DNA of 64,000 nucleotides from Actinokineospora globicatena (GTDB taxonomy: Bacteria > Actinomycetota > Actinomycetes > Mycobacteriales > Pseudonocardiaceae). The notes beneath the pieces are model-generated. The model ran no database searches. It saw only the letters and a list, made by a program, of their open reading frames with translations, and was not told the DNA's origin. How positions within the stretch are numbered: the first letter of the stretch is position 1; every line of letters begins with the position of its first letter. The position numbers and the translations under genes are program-made. The stretch lies in contig NZ_JAMTCR010000002.1 of assembly GCF_024171945.1 (NCBI RefSeq), forward strand, positions 930,001 to 994,000. Reading direction: 5' to 3'. Shown here one piece after another: positions 25,262-33,422 of this stretch.

Positions 25262-25720
25262 ATGGCGCGCAAGAAGGCGGTCGACCTGCCCCGGTTCACG
25301 CCGAGCAAGGCGAAGAACGCGATCGCGGTGGCGAAGGTGATCGCGCCCGCCGTGCTGCCGGTGGTCACCCCTTATCTGGTGCGGTCGGCCGCGGTCGTGC
25401 GCGACAGCTGGGACCGCCGCAAGGCCCGCAAGCTGGGCGTCTCGGTGGACGACCTCGGCCACTACTCGGGTCGTGGCGGCGCGCTGCACGCCAGGATCGC
25501 CGGTGCCGCGAACGCCGTCGCCGAGCTGCGCACCAAGTCCGACGCCTCGGCCGACGACCGCGCCTTCGCCGACGAGGCCGAGCAGCGGTTGCGCCAGCTC
25601 GCGGCCGCCGTCCGGGCCGCGGAGCGGATGCCGACCGCGCGCAGGCGGGCCGCGCACCGGGCTGTGGGCACCGAGTTGGCCCGGCTCGAGGACAAGGTGC
25701 TGACCGCGCTGGGCGTCTGA
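25262..25720 (+). CDS. DUF6474-like small basic protein
   Basis: 152 residues, helical and basic, starting MARKKAVDLPRFTPSKAKNA, with one weakly hydrophobic helix (VIAPAVLPVVTPYLV, about 26-40). The rest contains LGHYSGRGGALHARIAGA and a long charged helix. It resembles an actinobacteria-wide family of unknown function (recalled as DUF6474, unchecked). TAGGTT ends six bases before the ATG at 25262, so the mRNA is probably leaderless. The divergent neighbour is the TM0106 nuclease, 94 bp away. Confidence 0.8.
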   Translation: MARKKAVDLPRFTPSKAKNAIAVAKVIAPAVLPVVTPYLVRSAAVVRDSWDRRKARKLGVSVDDLGHYSGRGGALHARIAGAANAVAELRTKSDASADDRAFADEAEQRLRQLAAAVRAAERMPTARRRAAHRAVGTELARLEDKVLTALGV

Positions 25721-25772
25721 CCACCCGGACTGTGGTCGAGACCTCTGGACCCCACGCTTACCCTGTTGTTTT

Positions 25773-26318
25773 GTGCCCCCCGGTCGAGTGAGCCCACCGC
25801 GCGCCCCGCGTGCGGTCCGTGGCGTGCTCCTGGCCGGGTCGAGCACGGCGCTCGCGATCTCCGCGCACGGCATGGCAGGCGGCGGAGTACCCGACACCGC
25901 GGTGACCTTGGCGTTGACGGCCCTGGTCGCCTGGGTGGGCACGGCGCTGGCCGACCGCCGCGGTGGTCTCCTCGCGACGCTGGCCCTGCTCGGGATCAGC
26001 CAGGTCTGCCTGCACGTGCTGCTCACCGACATCGCGGTCCCGCATGACGGGCACGTGCACGCCCCGGTCGTCCCCACCGGTCTGATGCTGGCCACGCACG
26101 TGGTGGCGACGCTGGTCAACGGCGTCCTGCTCACCGTGGCGGGCGCCGCGCTCAACGCCATCGCCAGCGCGGTCACCGGCATCGTGCGGGCGCTGGTGGT
26201 CAGCCTCGCGCCGAGCACTCCCCTGCCGAGCGCCCCGGTCGCCGCCACCGTCGGCCACCTGCTCGCGGTCGTCTTACGCGTCGTCTGCGGACGCCGCGGT
26301 CCCCCGGTCCTCTCCTGA
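25773..26318 (+). CDS. Membrane protein heading the copper operon
   Basis: 181 residues with about four hydrophobic helices and a histidine-rich loop HDGHVHAPVV near residue 90, plausible metal ligands. GTG start at 25773, with TACCCT eight bases before it and no ribosome-binding site. Its stop codon (26316-26318) lies inside the 5' arm of a stem that masks the ycnI ribosome-binding site, which suggests translational coupling to the copper genes. No family is recognised with certainty; it resembles short integral membrane proteins seen next to YcnI/CopC in actinomycetes. Confidence 0.75.
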   Translation: MPPGRVSPPRAPRAVRGVLLAGSSTALAISAHGMAGGGVPDTAVTLALTALVAWVGTALADRRGGLLATLALLGISQVCLHVLLTDIAVPHDGHVHAPVVPTGLMLATHVVATLVNGVLLTVAGAALNAIASAVTGIVRALVVSLAPSTPLPSAPVAATVGHLLAVVLRVVCGRRGPPVLS

Positions 26319-26371
26319 AAGTCCCCGCACCCCCTCACGAGTCGCTCAAGACTCGACCTCACTTCAGGAGA
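26311..26371 (+). promoter_or_regulatory. Leader stem masking the ycnI ribosome-binding site
   Basis: TCTCCTGAA (26311-26319) is perfectly complementary to TTCAGGAGA (26363-26371), which contains the AGGAG ribosome-binding site of ycnI. Inside, CGAGTC-GCTCAA-GACTCG (26338-26355) forms a second hairpin. The 5' arm contains the stop codon of the upstream gene, so terminating ribosomes would open the stem. A coupling or switch role is inferred. Confidence 0.5.
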
Positions 26372-26380
26372 TACATCGCC

Positions 26381-27151
26381 ATGTCGACTTACCGTTTCGC
26401 CGCGCGCGCGGGTGTCGTGCTCGCCGTCGCCGGTTCCGCTGTCCTGCTCGCGCCCGGCCTCGCCTCGGCACACGTGACCGCCAAGGTCATCGGTGAGCCC
26501 GCCGTCCAGGGCGGCTACACCAAGATCACCTTCCGGGTGCCCAACGAGGACGCCACCGCGGGCACCGTCAAGCTCGAGGTCAAGTTCCCGCAGGACGCGC
26601 CGATCACCTCGCTGCGCACCAAGCCGCAGCCCGGCTGGACCGCCGCGATCACCAAGGCCAAGCTGGACAAGCCGATCACCTCGCACGGCACCGAGATCAC
26701 CGAGGCGATCAGCACGATCACCTGGACGGCCACCGCGGGCACCCGGATCGGGCCGGGCGAGTTCGCCGAGTTCGAGGTCTCCGGCGGCGCGCTGCCCCAG
26801 ACCGACCAGCTCGTCATCCCCGCCATCCAGACCTACGACAGCGGCAAGGTCGTCTCGTGGGACGCCCCGCCGCCCGCCGAGGGCGCCGAGGAGCCGGAGC
26901 ACCCGGCGCCGGTCATCAAGCTGACCAAGGCGGCCGAGGGTGGCGACGACCACGCCGCCGCCGCGGCCCCCGCGTCCACTTCGGACACCAAGTCCGGGCA
27001 CGCGGAAGCCGCTGCCGCCAGTGGTTCGGACAACACCGCGCGCTGGCTCGGTGGCGCCGGTCTCGCCGTCGGCGCGCTCGGCCTCGGGCTCGGCGCCGGT
27101 GCGACGCTGCGCGCGCGCAAGGCGGTCGCCGCCGCGAAGGCGGGGCAGTAG
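26381..27151 (+). CDS. ycnI: YcnI-family copper-binding membrane protein (DUF1775)
   Basis: 256 residues. Signal peptide to about residue 30 ending ASA, so the mature protein begins with H31 (HVTAKV). This N-terminal histidine is the copper ligand shown for Bacillus YcnI. The DUF1775 domain follows (about 31-170) with ITFRVPNED and VVSWDAPPP. A disordered Asp/His/Ala-rich linker and a C-terminal membrane helix (WLGGAGLAVGALGLGLGAGA, about 224-243) anchor it. It probably passes copper outside the membrane to CopC/CopD. Three bases separate it from copC. Its ribosome-binding site can be hidden by the leader stem. Confidence 0.92.
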   Translation: MSTYRFAARAGVVLAVAGSAVLLAPGLASAHVTAKVIGEPAVQGGYTKITFRVPNEDATAGTVKLEVKFPQDAPITSLRTKPQPGWTAAITKAKLDKPITSHGTEITEAISTITWTATAGTRIGPGEFAEFEVSGGALPQTDQLVIPAIQTYDSGKVVSWDAPPPAEGAEEPEHPAPVIKLTKAAEGGDDHAAAAAPASTSDTKSGHAEAAAASGSDNTARWLGGAGLAVGALGLGLGAGATLRARKAVAAAKAGQ

Positions 27152-27154
27152 CCG

Positions 27155-27703
27155 ATGCGCGCACTTGGCCGTGGCCTCGCGGCACTCGCGGTCGCCGCAG
27201 TCGCCACGATCAGCCTGGCCGGACCCGCGTTGGCGCACAACCAACTCGTGTCGAGCACCCCTGGCGACAAGGCGTCGGTCAGCACCGGCCCGAGCACGGT
27301 CGAGCTGACCTTCGACCAGCCGGTGCAGGCGGGCGAGAACCTCAACACGATCGTCGTGGTCGGACCGGACGGCCAGGGCCAGTGGCAGAGCGGCAAAGCG
27401 GTGGTGAAGAGCAACGTCGTGTCCGTCGCGATGCGACCGCTCGGGCCAGCCGGTGACTACCGCGTCGGCTACCGGATCCTGTCCGCCGACGGCCACTCGG
27501 TCTCCGGCGAGGTCAAGTTCACGCTGACCGCGGCGGGCACCGGGACACCGGCACCCGCCGACGAGGTCGCCGCGAGTTCCGGCCCGGCCGCGTCCGGTGC
27601 GGACGAGGGCGGCGTCCCGGTCTGGGTGTGGATCGCGGGCGCGGTCGTGCTCCTGGGCGCAGGCGTGTTCTTCGCGCTGCGGGTCGGGGGCGGTCAGACG
27701 TGA
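27155..27703 (+). CDS. copC: CopC-domain copper-binding protein, membrane-anchored
   Basis: 182 residues. Signal peptide ending PALA, giving mature N-terminal H28 (HNQLVSSTPGD), the usual copper(II) ligand. The CopC domain runs to about residue 127, with VELTFDQPV and a distal SADGHSVSGEV carrying another ligand pair. A proline/alanine linker and a C-terminal membrane helix (VWVWIAGAVVLLGAGVFFAL) follow. It overlaps copD in a GTGA, so the two are coupled. The function is binding and transfer of extracytoplasmic copper. Confidence 0.94.
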   Translation: MRALGRGLAALAVAAVATISLAGPALAHNQLVSSTPGDKASVSTGPSTVELTFDQPVQAGENLNTIVVVGPDGQGQWQSGKAVVKSNVVSVAMRPLGPAGDYRVGYRILSADGHSVSGEVKFTLTAAGTGTPAPADEVAASSGPAASGADEGGVPVWVWIAGAVVLLGAGVFFALRVGGGQT

Positions 27704-28713
27704 CCACCACCCGGACCACCACCTACCCGGGGATCGCGGCTGTCCTCGTGGTGTCCGCGATCGTCGGCGTCCTCGTCGGCCTCGCGGTCACCGCGGCGGA
27801 ACCGGTCCCCGGGTTGCCGGAACCGGCGGTGGTGGTCCGGGTGGGTCTCCCGGTCGTGCGGGTGCTGCTGGACATGGCGGCGGTGACGACGGTCGGGCTC
27901 TGCCTGCTGCCGCTGCTGATCGGCTTCGACCGGCCGAAGCTGGCCGAGCCGGTGCTCGTGGGCGCGCGCCGGGTCGCCATGCTCAGCGCGCTGGTGTGGG
28001 CGGTCGCCGCGCTGGTCGCCCTGGTGCTGCAGACCGCGGAACTGCGACCGGGCAAGGACGTGTCCGCGGCGGCGGTGTGGGACTACGTCGGCACCGTCGG
28101 CGCGGGCAAGGCGCTGCTGTTCGTCGCCGCGTTCGCGCTGCTCAGCTTCGCGCTGTCGCTCTGGTCGGTGCGCGTCGGCGAGTCGGTGCCCGCCGAACTG
28201 CGCGCCGCGGTGTCGCTGTTCGCGCTGCTGCCGCTCCCGGTCACCGGGCACGCCACCAACTGGCGGTGGCACGACCTGACCATGATCTCGATGGAACTGC
28301 ACGTCATGTCGGCGGCGGCGTGGACCGGCGGGCTCGGCGCGGTGGTCGTGCTGCTCGCCGCGAACCGGACCCTCCTGGCGCACGCGCTGCCGCGCTTCTC
28401 CAAGCTCGCGACGATCTGCCTGGTCGTCGTCGCGCTGACCGGGGTGTTCAACGGCGCGGTCGAGCTCGCGGTCAACCCGCACACGCCGCTGTTCGAGGCG
28501 CTGGTCAGCACCCGCTACGGCGTGCTGGTGCTGCTCAAACTCGGCTGCCTGGTCGCGCTGGCCGCGCTGGGCGCCAAGATCCGCTGGCGGCTGCTGCCCG
28601 CCATCACCGCGCACCGGGGCACCGCGCTGGTCGCGTGGGCCGGGGTGGAACTGGCGATCATGGGACTGGCCTTCGGCTTCGCCGTCGTGCTCACCCGCGC
28701 CCCCGTGTCCTGA
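27700..28713 (+). CDS. copD: CopD-domain membrane protein (copper import)
   Basis: 337 residues with about eight hydrophobic helices. Conserved family residues include GHATNWRWHDL and ELHVMSAAAWTGGLGAVVVL, whose histidines probably bind copper. The CopD domain (about 205-300) carries RFSKLATICLVVVALTGVFNG. The GTG at 27700 overlaps the copC stop. CopD proteins take up copper delivered by CopC, for example for oxidases. No copper regulator (CsoR) or operator was found nearby. Confidence 0.92.
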   Translation: MTTTRTTTYPGIAAVLVVSAIVGVLVGLAVTAAEPVPGLPEPAVVVRVGLPVVRVLLDMAAVTTVGLCLLPLLIGFDRPKLAEPVLVGARRVAMLSALVWAVAALVALVLQTAELRPGKDVSAAAVWDYVGTVGAGKALLFVAAFALLSFALSLWSVRVGESVPAELRAAVSLFALLPLPVTGHATNWRWHDLTMISMELHVMSAAAWTGGLGAVVVLLAANRTLLAHALPRFSKLATICLVVVALTGVFNGAVELAVNPHTPLFEALVSTRYGVLVLLKLGCLVALAALGAKIRWRLLPAITAHRGTALVAWAGVELAIMGLAFGFAVVLTRAPVS

Positions 28714-28750
28714 CCTGGGGATCCGCTCGGCTATCCCCAGAACCCCCGAG

Positions 28751-28804
28751 TAATCCACACCGAGTTGTCCACAGTTGTGGATGGATTGGGGTGGGTTATC
28801 CACA
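28751..28804. promoter_or_regulatory. DnaA-box-rich gap downstream of the copper operon
   Basis: TTATCCACA (28796-28804, perfect), TTGTCCACA (28765-28773) and TAATCCACA (28751-28759) lie within 54 bases, along with a TTGTGGATG on the other strand. This is the second dense cluster of such boxes in the window outside the origin itself. Function is inferred only. Confidence 0.45.
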
Positions 28805-28912
28805 GGCAGGCCGGGCGTTCGTCGCCCGTTCGGGCCGTTCAGCGCCGAGCTGACGATCAAGAGCAACCGGATGACCGACCCGAGGTGGGCCGAACGGAGG
28901 AACGCCGAGTGG

Positions 28913-29191
28913 TCAGTCCCGCTCGGTGAGGTGCGCGGCCGCGGGGTGCGGGGACCGCAGGTGCGAGAGCCGCGCGGTGGCGATCCGGCCCCGGTTCTCC
29001 AGCTCGCGGTAGGAGATCCAGCCCCGCGCGTACGCGCGGTAGGCCTGGGCGAGGGTGACCAGCTCGGCGAGGTGGTCGGCGGAGCGGCGGCGGGCGTCCT
29101 CCGGCAGCCGGGCCACGCAGGCCAGCTGACTGTTCACCGCCTGGTCGAGAGCACGGGCGGAAGCCAGGGCGCGTCGCCGGTACCGGAACAT
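28913..29191 (-). CDS. Small basic protein of unknown function
   Basis: 92 residues starting MFRYRRRALASARALDQAV, helical, rich in Arg and Ala, with AYARGWISYRELENRGRIATARL in the middle. GAGGTG lies a few bases before the ATG at 29191. A longer reading from 29299 is possible, but its extra residues look non-coding. No family recognised and no close operon partner; the phosphotransferase downstream on the same strand is upstream in transcription and about 140 bp away. Confidence 0.5.
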   Translation of the reverse strand: MFRYRRRALASARALDQAVNSQLACVARLPEDARRRSADHLAELVTLAQAYRAYARGWISYRELENRGRIATARLSHLRSPHPAAAHLTERD

Positions 29192-29330
29192 GAGCACCTC
29201 GCGTGGAGCCGACACGGATAGTGACCAGGTGCGGTATCCGTGCACTTCATCCGGCCCGCTGACCCTGTCGTCGTTCACAATGCGCAGTCCGTTACCCACC
29301 GGGATACCGCCATCCGGTCGTAAGGGCTCG

Positions 29331-30224
29331 CTAGCGGTAACGCGCCCACCGCGCCGAGGTATCGCCGGTGCGGAAGTCCCGCAGCCGTCTCAGCAGCTCA
29401 GGACGCACCTCGGGACTGCTGTTCATGATCGGCAGGACGCTGGTGATGAGCTTGAGCTCGCGTACTTCGCGAAGTACCGAAAAACCACTCCACAGAGTGA
29501 CGTCGAAGCCGTAGCCCTCGACCAGTTCCCGGTACCGCGCGGCGGGCTCGCCGAACCGGCTGACCCCCACGGCGAGCGGCGTCAGGTCCCACTCGGGCGG
29601 CCCGAGGCAGCTGGAGTCGAAATCGCACAGGACCGGCCCGGCCGGGGTCGGGATGAGGTTGCCCAGGTGGGCGTCGCCGTGCACCAGACCCCTGGGCAGC
29701 GGGAAGCTGAGCGCCCGCAGCCGGTCGTCGACCTCGTCGACCCTGGCCCGCAGGAACGCCAGGTCGCCGTCGCCGAGCCCCTCCGCCTCGCCCAACCGCC
29801 TGCGCACGTCGTCGAGCGGGTCCCACTCCGGCAGCGCCGGCAGTTCCGGGAGCGCGTGGACCACCCGCAGCAGCCGGGCGAGGTCACCGGCTCGGGGCCG
29901 GACCGCGTGCTCGGGGACGGCGTCCCAGACCGTGGCGGCGTAGTCGCCGACGCAGACCGGCTGCTGGATCCCGGGCGTCAACCGGACCGCGGGCACGTCG
30001 TTGTCGGCGAACCACTCGGCGACCCGGACCACCTTGTGCACCCGGTGCCGCAGCGCGACCGAGCCGACGATGCGGACCACCACCGGGGCGTCGGCCAGCC
30101 AGTACACGGCGTTGTTGGTGAAGCGCAGCAGCCGCGCCCCGGTCGGGTCGACCCCGACCCGCGAGCACACGGCCGCCAACGCGGTGGCCAGGTTCTCCCT
30201 GGTGAACAACCCCTCGGTGGCCAT
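29331..30224 (-). CDS. Aminoglycoside-phosphotransferase-family kinase
   Basis: 297 residues. The catalytic loop LVHGDAHLGNL and the metal-binding CDFDSSCLGPPEWDL define the APH/choline-kinase fold. The N-lobe has ARLLRFTNNAVYWLADAPVVVRI, typical of the group that often sits next to helix-turn-helix genes in actinomycetes. The substrate is unknown; resistance should not be assumed. The start at 30224 follows directly after the stop of the XRE-TPR gene (36 bases), so the two genes probably form an operon. Confidence 0.9.
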   Translation of the reverse strand: MATEGLFTRENLATALAAVCSRVGVDPTGARLLRFTNNAVYWLADAPVVVRIVGSVALRHRVHKVVRVAEWFADNDVPAVRLTPGIQQPVCVGDYAATVWDAVPEHAVRPRAGDLARLLRVVHALPELPALPEWDPLDDVRRRLGEAEGLGDGDLAFLRARVDEVDDRLRALSFPLPRGLVHGDAHLGNLIPTPAGPVLCDFDSSCLGPPEWDLTPLAVGVSRFGEPAARYRELVEGYGFDVTLWSGFSVLREVRELKLITSVLPIMNSSPEVRPELLRRLRDFRTGDTSARWARYR

Positions 30225-30260
30225 CGGTCCCCACAGCCCTGATGACCCCCGGCACGCCGG

Positions 30261-31631
30261 TCAGGCCACGCTGAGATTGATGATCTGCTCGGCAAGATCA
30301 CGCGCGTCGGCGTTGTTGCGCCGCTTGCTCGCCTCGTTGAGCAGCGGCTTGAGCCGGTCCTTGACCCGGGTCGACTTCAGCGACTCGGCCAGGTCCACCG
30401 CGGCCCTGCCGACCTTGGCACCGTGGTCGATGTCGCCCTCGAGCATGTGGTTGGTGGCCAGCGCGCTGAGGTTGAAGGCCCGGCTGCGGGCGTAGTCGTC
30501 GCCGTAGGAGTCGATGGCCTTGGTCAGCGCCGGGATGGCGAACTTGGTGTGCGTCGGGTCGGTGGTCTGCGCCAACACCGTGTGCACGGTGCCGATCATG
30601 GCGTAGACGTCGGTCTCGTTGAAGAAGCGGACCCAGTCCTCGGCCTTGGCGTGGTCGGCGCGGGCGAACTCGTCGCGGGTCCTGCCGATCAGCTTCATGG
30701 TCTGGTCCTTGTGCCCCATCAGCGCGTAGGCCCAGGCCTGGTTGGCGCAGATCACCGCCACCGCGAGCTCGGAACCGGACTCCTGCGCGGCGATCTGGCC
30801 GAGCTGGAACATCTTCAGCGCGTCGTCCGGCGACTCCTTGTGCAGGTAGACCCGGCCCATCCGGTACAGGATGTTGGCCACCAGCGGCTCGCTCTTGCCC
30901 GCCTTCGCCAGCTCCAGCGCCTTGCCGAAGTGGTTGCGGGCCGAGTCGGTCAGGCCGATGTCGAACGAGGTCCACCCGGCCAGGTTGTGCAGGTCGGCCA
31001 GGGCCACGTGCAGCCGCTGCTTGACGTGCTCGGGCCCGGAGGCGCCGAGCATCTGCTGACCCCAGGACAGCTGCGCGACCACGGCGTCGCGGCAGAAGCC
31101 GCCGCCGTACTGGTAGTCCAGCGAGCGCAGCGCTCTGGTCGCCGCCTCCACCTGGCGCACGTCGGTCATGCCGATCCGACCGGGCGCGGGGGTCTGGACG
31201 GGGTTGGCGACCCACGACCCGGAGTTGTTGCCCAGCACGTTCGCGCCCACCGTGACGGCGGCCGCGTGTGCCAGGAACTCCCGACGCTTCACCTCTTCGC
31301 TCTCCTCAGGCTGCGCGGCCTCACGTGTCACCGCCACCCGGACCGCGGTGACCTCGTCGTAAGCGAGACCCATGTATCCCCTAGGGACACCCAGTCCGTC
31401 GGCGATCCTGGCGAGCACGTCGTAGGCCATCACCTGACGACCCTTGAGGATCTCCGACACCTCGGACTGCGACTGGCCGGTCATCGCGGCGATCTGGCGC
31501 TGCGACACGCCAGTGCGGCGGAGCAACCGGTAGACGGAACTGACCTCCCGCGCGGCGAGCGCGGCCCGCATCTCCGCCTCCTCCCAGGTGTCCGAAGAAA
31601 TGGGAGAACTCGGTGATCCGATGGAGTTCAT
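30261..31631 (-). CDS. XRE-family regulator with TPR-like repeats
   Basis: 456 residues. An N-terminal helix-turn-helix (about 28-90: SQRQIAAMTGQSQSEVSEILKGR) is followed by a Tat-like segment RREFLAHAAAVTVGANVLG that is common in this family without being exported. Helical repeats of about 35-40 residues follow, with NILYRMGRVYLHKESPDDALKMFQLGQ and similar blocks. These large XRE-TPR proteins are abundant in actinomycetes and are often paired with small genes, as here on the divergent side. AGGGG lies six bases before the ATG. The ligand is unknown. Confidence 0.88.
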   Translation of the reverse strand: MNSIGSPSSPISSDTWEEAEMRAALAAREVSSVYRLLRRTGVSQRQIAAMTGQSQSEVSEILKGRQVMAYDVLARIADGLGVPRGYMGLAYDEVTAVRVAVTREAAQPEESEEVKRREFLAHAAAVTVGANVLGNNSGSWVANPVQTPAPGRIGMTDVRQVEAATRALRSLDYQYGGGFCRDAVVAQLSWGQQMLGASGPEHVKQRLHVALADLHNLAGWTSFDIGLTDSARNHFGKALELAKAGKSEPLVANILYRMGRVYLHKESPDDALKMFQLGQIAAQESGSELAVAVICANQAWAYALMGHKDQTMKLIGRTRDEFARADHAKAEDWVRFFNETDVYAMIGTVHTVLAQTTDPTHTKFAIPALTKAIDSYGDDYARSRAFNLSALATNHMLEGDIDHGAKVGRAAVDLAESLKSTRVKDRLKPLLNEASKRRNNADARDLAEQIINLSVA

Positions 31632-31848
31632 TCCGCCCCTCTCACGCTCCGCCGGGCGTCAACCGCAGAGTAAGCGCACTTCACAGGCGGCGAGAAGGGC
31701 CGTTCGCCGAACCTGATCGGCCCGACCGAACTCCCCCGACCGCTCACCGTGAAACGAGCACCGATCGGCGCTGTGACGCTCCAATCCCGTTCCGCACGCA
31801 TCAATGTAGTTCGTTGTAAGCGTACGAGCACGGAGGGAAACCGGGAAC

Positions 31849-32160
31849 GTGGAACTGCTCAGGTCGGCTCCGAGCCCGCTGGTGGCACCGCAGCCGAGGC
31901 GGGCGGAGCACCACGTCGACGGTCCCGCCGACGGCCGCCGCGACTTCCGCGGCGTGCTGCACGGCTCGGTCGGTGAGCGCAGGGTCTGGCGCATCGCGTG
32001 CGGTGACGTGATCAACCGCGACCGGTGCCTGACCGTGCTGGTGGAGAAGAACAAGGTGGTCCTGGTCGGGCCACCCGGTGAGACGGCGGTGCTCTCCAGT
32101 GGCCAACTCGGCCAACTGCGCGACGCCCTCCGCGAAGCCGCCGAGCAGGCGGAAAGGTAA
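31849..32160 (+). CDS. Small protein of unknown function, divergent from XRE-TPR regulator
   Basis: 103 residues, starting (GTG) MELLRSAPSPLVAPQPRR. The C-terminal half, WRIACGDVINRDRCLTVLVEKNKVVLVGPPGETAVLSSGQLGQLRDALREA, looks like a small beta-sheet with an end helix. GGAGGG lies eleven bases upstream. It is transcribed away from the XRE-TPR gene across a 217-bp gap and is 13 bases from the next small gene. Actinomycete XRE regulators often have such a small partner (for example DUF397 proteins), but this is not an obvious DUF397. Confidence 0.7.
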   Translation: MELLRSAPSPLVAPQPRRAEHHVDGPADGRRDFRGVLHGSVGERRVWRIACGDVINRDRCLTVLVEKNKVVLVGPPGETAVLSSGQLGQLRDALREAAEQAER

Positions 32161-32173
32161 CGGTGACGTTGAG

Positions 32174-32524
32174 GTGGACGAGATACTCGGCCAGGTCCTG
32201 CGCAGCGCCGTCTGGGAGCGGCTGGACATGCTCACCGAACTGGCGAAGCGGGCCGACGCCCCGTCGCTGCTGTCCGTCGCCCGCTCCGAGCTGCCGCGGC
32301 TGACCGAGGGCTGGCGGTCGATGCTGACCGCGCACGAGCCCGACGCCAAGGGCAACTGCCCGACCTGCTCGAGCCGGTGGCGCCAGCAGAAGGCGCCCTG
32401 CTCGGTCTGGCGGGCCGCCTACGAACACCTCGTCGCCGGGGGCCTGGCGCCCCAGCACACCGCGCGCCCCAAGGCCGACGGCGGCACCCGCAAGTCGCGC
32501 CGCCTCACCGCGAGCGCGCGCTAG
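32174..32524 (+). CDS. Small cysteine-containing protein of unknown function
   Basis: 116 residues from the GTG at 32174 (VDEILGQVLRSAVWERLDML). After a helical first half, the sequence GNCPTCSSRWRQQKAPCSVWRAAYEHL has C-x2-C plus a third Cys and a nearby His, a possible zinc site. The C-terminus is basic. No strong ribosome-binding site is seen, so its start is uncertain. It probably shares a transcript with the 103-residue gene before it. Family not recognised. Confidence 0.62.
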   Translation: MDEILGQVLRSAVWERLDMLTELAKRADAPSLLSVARSELPRLTEGWRSMLTAHEPDAKGNCPTCSSRWRQQKAPCSVWRAAYEHLVAGGLAPQHTARPKADGGTRKSRRLTASAR

Positions 32525-32673
32525 GCAGGCGGTCTGGGTTCCGCCGTTCCCCCGGACGCCGCGGAGCCCAGACCGTCGATCCCGGGCGGCCCGACCGCCC
32601 CCGCGCACTCCGCGGACCGGTGCTGATGTGCTTTCTCGCGTCCCCGACCGGCACCGGTCCGCGGCTCCAACCG

Positions 32674-32695
32674 GGTACTACTGAGCAGTAGTACC
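32674..32695. promoter_or_regulatory. 22-bp operator palindrome upstream of the TetR gene
   Basis: GGTACTACTG-AG-CAGTAGTACC is a perfect 10-bp inverted repeat, 97 bases before the tetR-type start. Size and position fit a TetR-family operator; autoregulation is inferred. Confidence 0.65.
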
Positions 32696-32792
32696 GAAAC
32701 TCGCCGCCAGAAGTGGCGACGAGGCCATTTCGTGCGTCTCCCTCAGTCGTTGGACGGGCAAGATGAACGTCTGCGATCCAGGAGGAGACGCT

Positions 32793-33422
32793 GTGGCCAG
32801 CCCTACCCCACTCCGCCGCCAGCCAGTGCAGCAGCGCAGCGCCAAGCGCGTGCAACGGATGCTCGAGGCCTGTGCGGAGCTGGTCGACGAACTCGGCTAC
32901 GACGGGGTGACCACCACTCTGATCGCCGAACGCGCAGGTGTGGCGGTCGGTTCGCTCTACCAGTTCTTCCCGGACAAGCGGGCGGTCGTGCAGGCGCTGA
33001 CCCAGCGCAACCTGGACCACTTCATGACCGAGATCGGCCGCAGGCTCGACGAGGCGCACCTCGAGCACTGGTGGGACGGCGCCGACCTGATCTTCGACAG
33101 CTACGTGCGGATGTACCGCGAGGTACCGGGGTTCAGCCGGATCCGGTTCGGCGACGTGGTCGACCTGCGGCTGATCGACGGCGAGCGGGACAACAACACG
33201 GTGATCGCGGAGAACCTGGCCTCGTTCCTCGCCGACCGCTTCGCCATCCCGTTCGAGGACATCCGGTTGCCGGTGGCGGTCGCCAACGAGATCGCCGACG
33301 GGATACTGAACCTGGCGTTCCGGCGCAAGCTGTTCCCCGAGGCCGCGGTGATCGCCGAGGCCAAGATGGTGGTGCGCAGCTACCTGTCCGGTCAGATGAA
33401 GGCGGTCGGGCAGGACAGCTAG
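32793..33422 (+). CDS. TetR-family transcriptional regulator
   Basis: 209 residues. N-terminal helix-turn-helix (about 20-65): MLEACAELVDELGYDGVTTTLIAERAGVAVGSLYQFFPDKRAVVQAL (only key parts here: AERAGVAVGSLYQFFPDK). The ligand-binding C-terminal domain has FDSYVRMYREVPGFSRIRFGD. The GTG at 32793 is chosen because GGAGGAG lies five bases upstream; the upstream ATG at 32763 has no such site. A perfect 22-bp palindrome at 32674 is the likely operator. It is convergent with the PLP-aldolase gene, stops overlapping by four bases, so its target may be itself or a distant gene. Confidence 0.92.
   Translation: MASPTPLRRQPVQQRSAKRVQRMLEACAELVDELGYDGVTTTLIAERAGVAVGSLYQFFPDKRAVVQALTQRNLDHFMTEIGRRLDEAHLEHWWDGADLIFDSYVRMYREVPGFSRIRFGDVVDLRLIDGERDNNTVIAENLASFLADRFAIPFEDIRLPVAVANEIADGILNLAFRRKLFPEAAVIAEAKMVVRSYLSGQMKAVGQDS

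Noticed and set aside
23554..25791. Long plus-strand open frame (745 codons) opposite the TM0106 nuclease
   Set aside because: Antisense shadow: no recognisable domain, extreme Arg/Gly/Asp composition, and it would overlap three well-supported genes.
29331..30224. Aminoglycoside resistance gene
   Set aside because: Only the general APH fold is visible; such genes next to helix-turn-helix regulators are common in actinomycetes and mostly unrelated to resistance.
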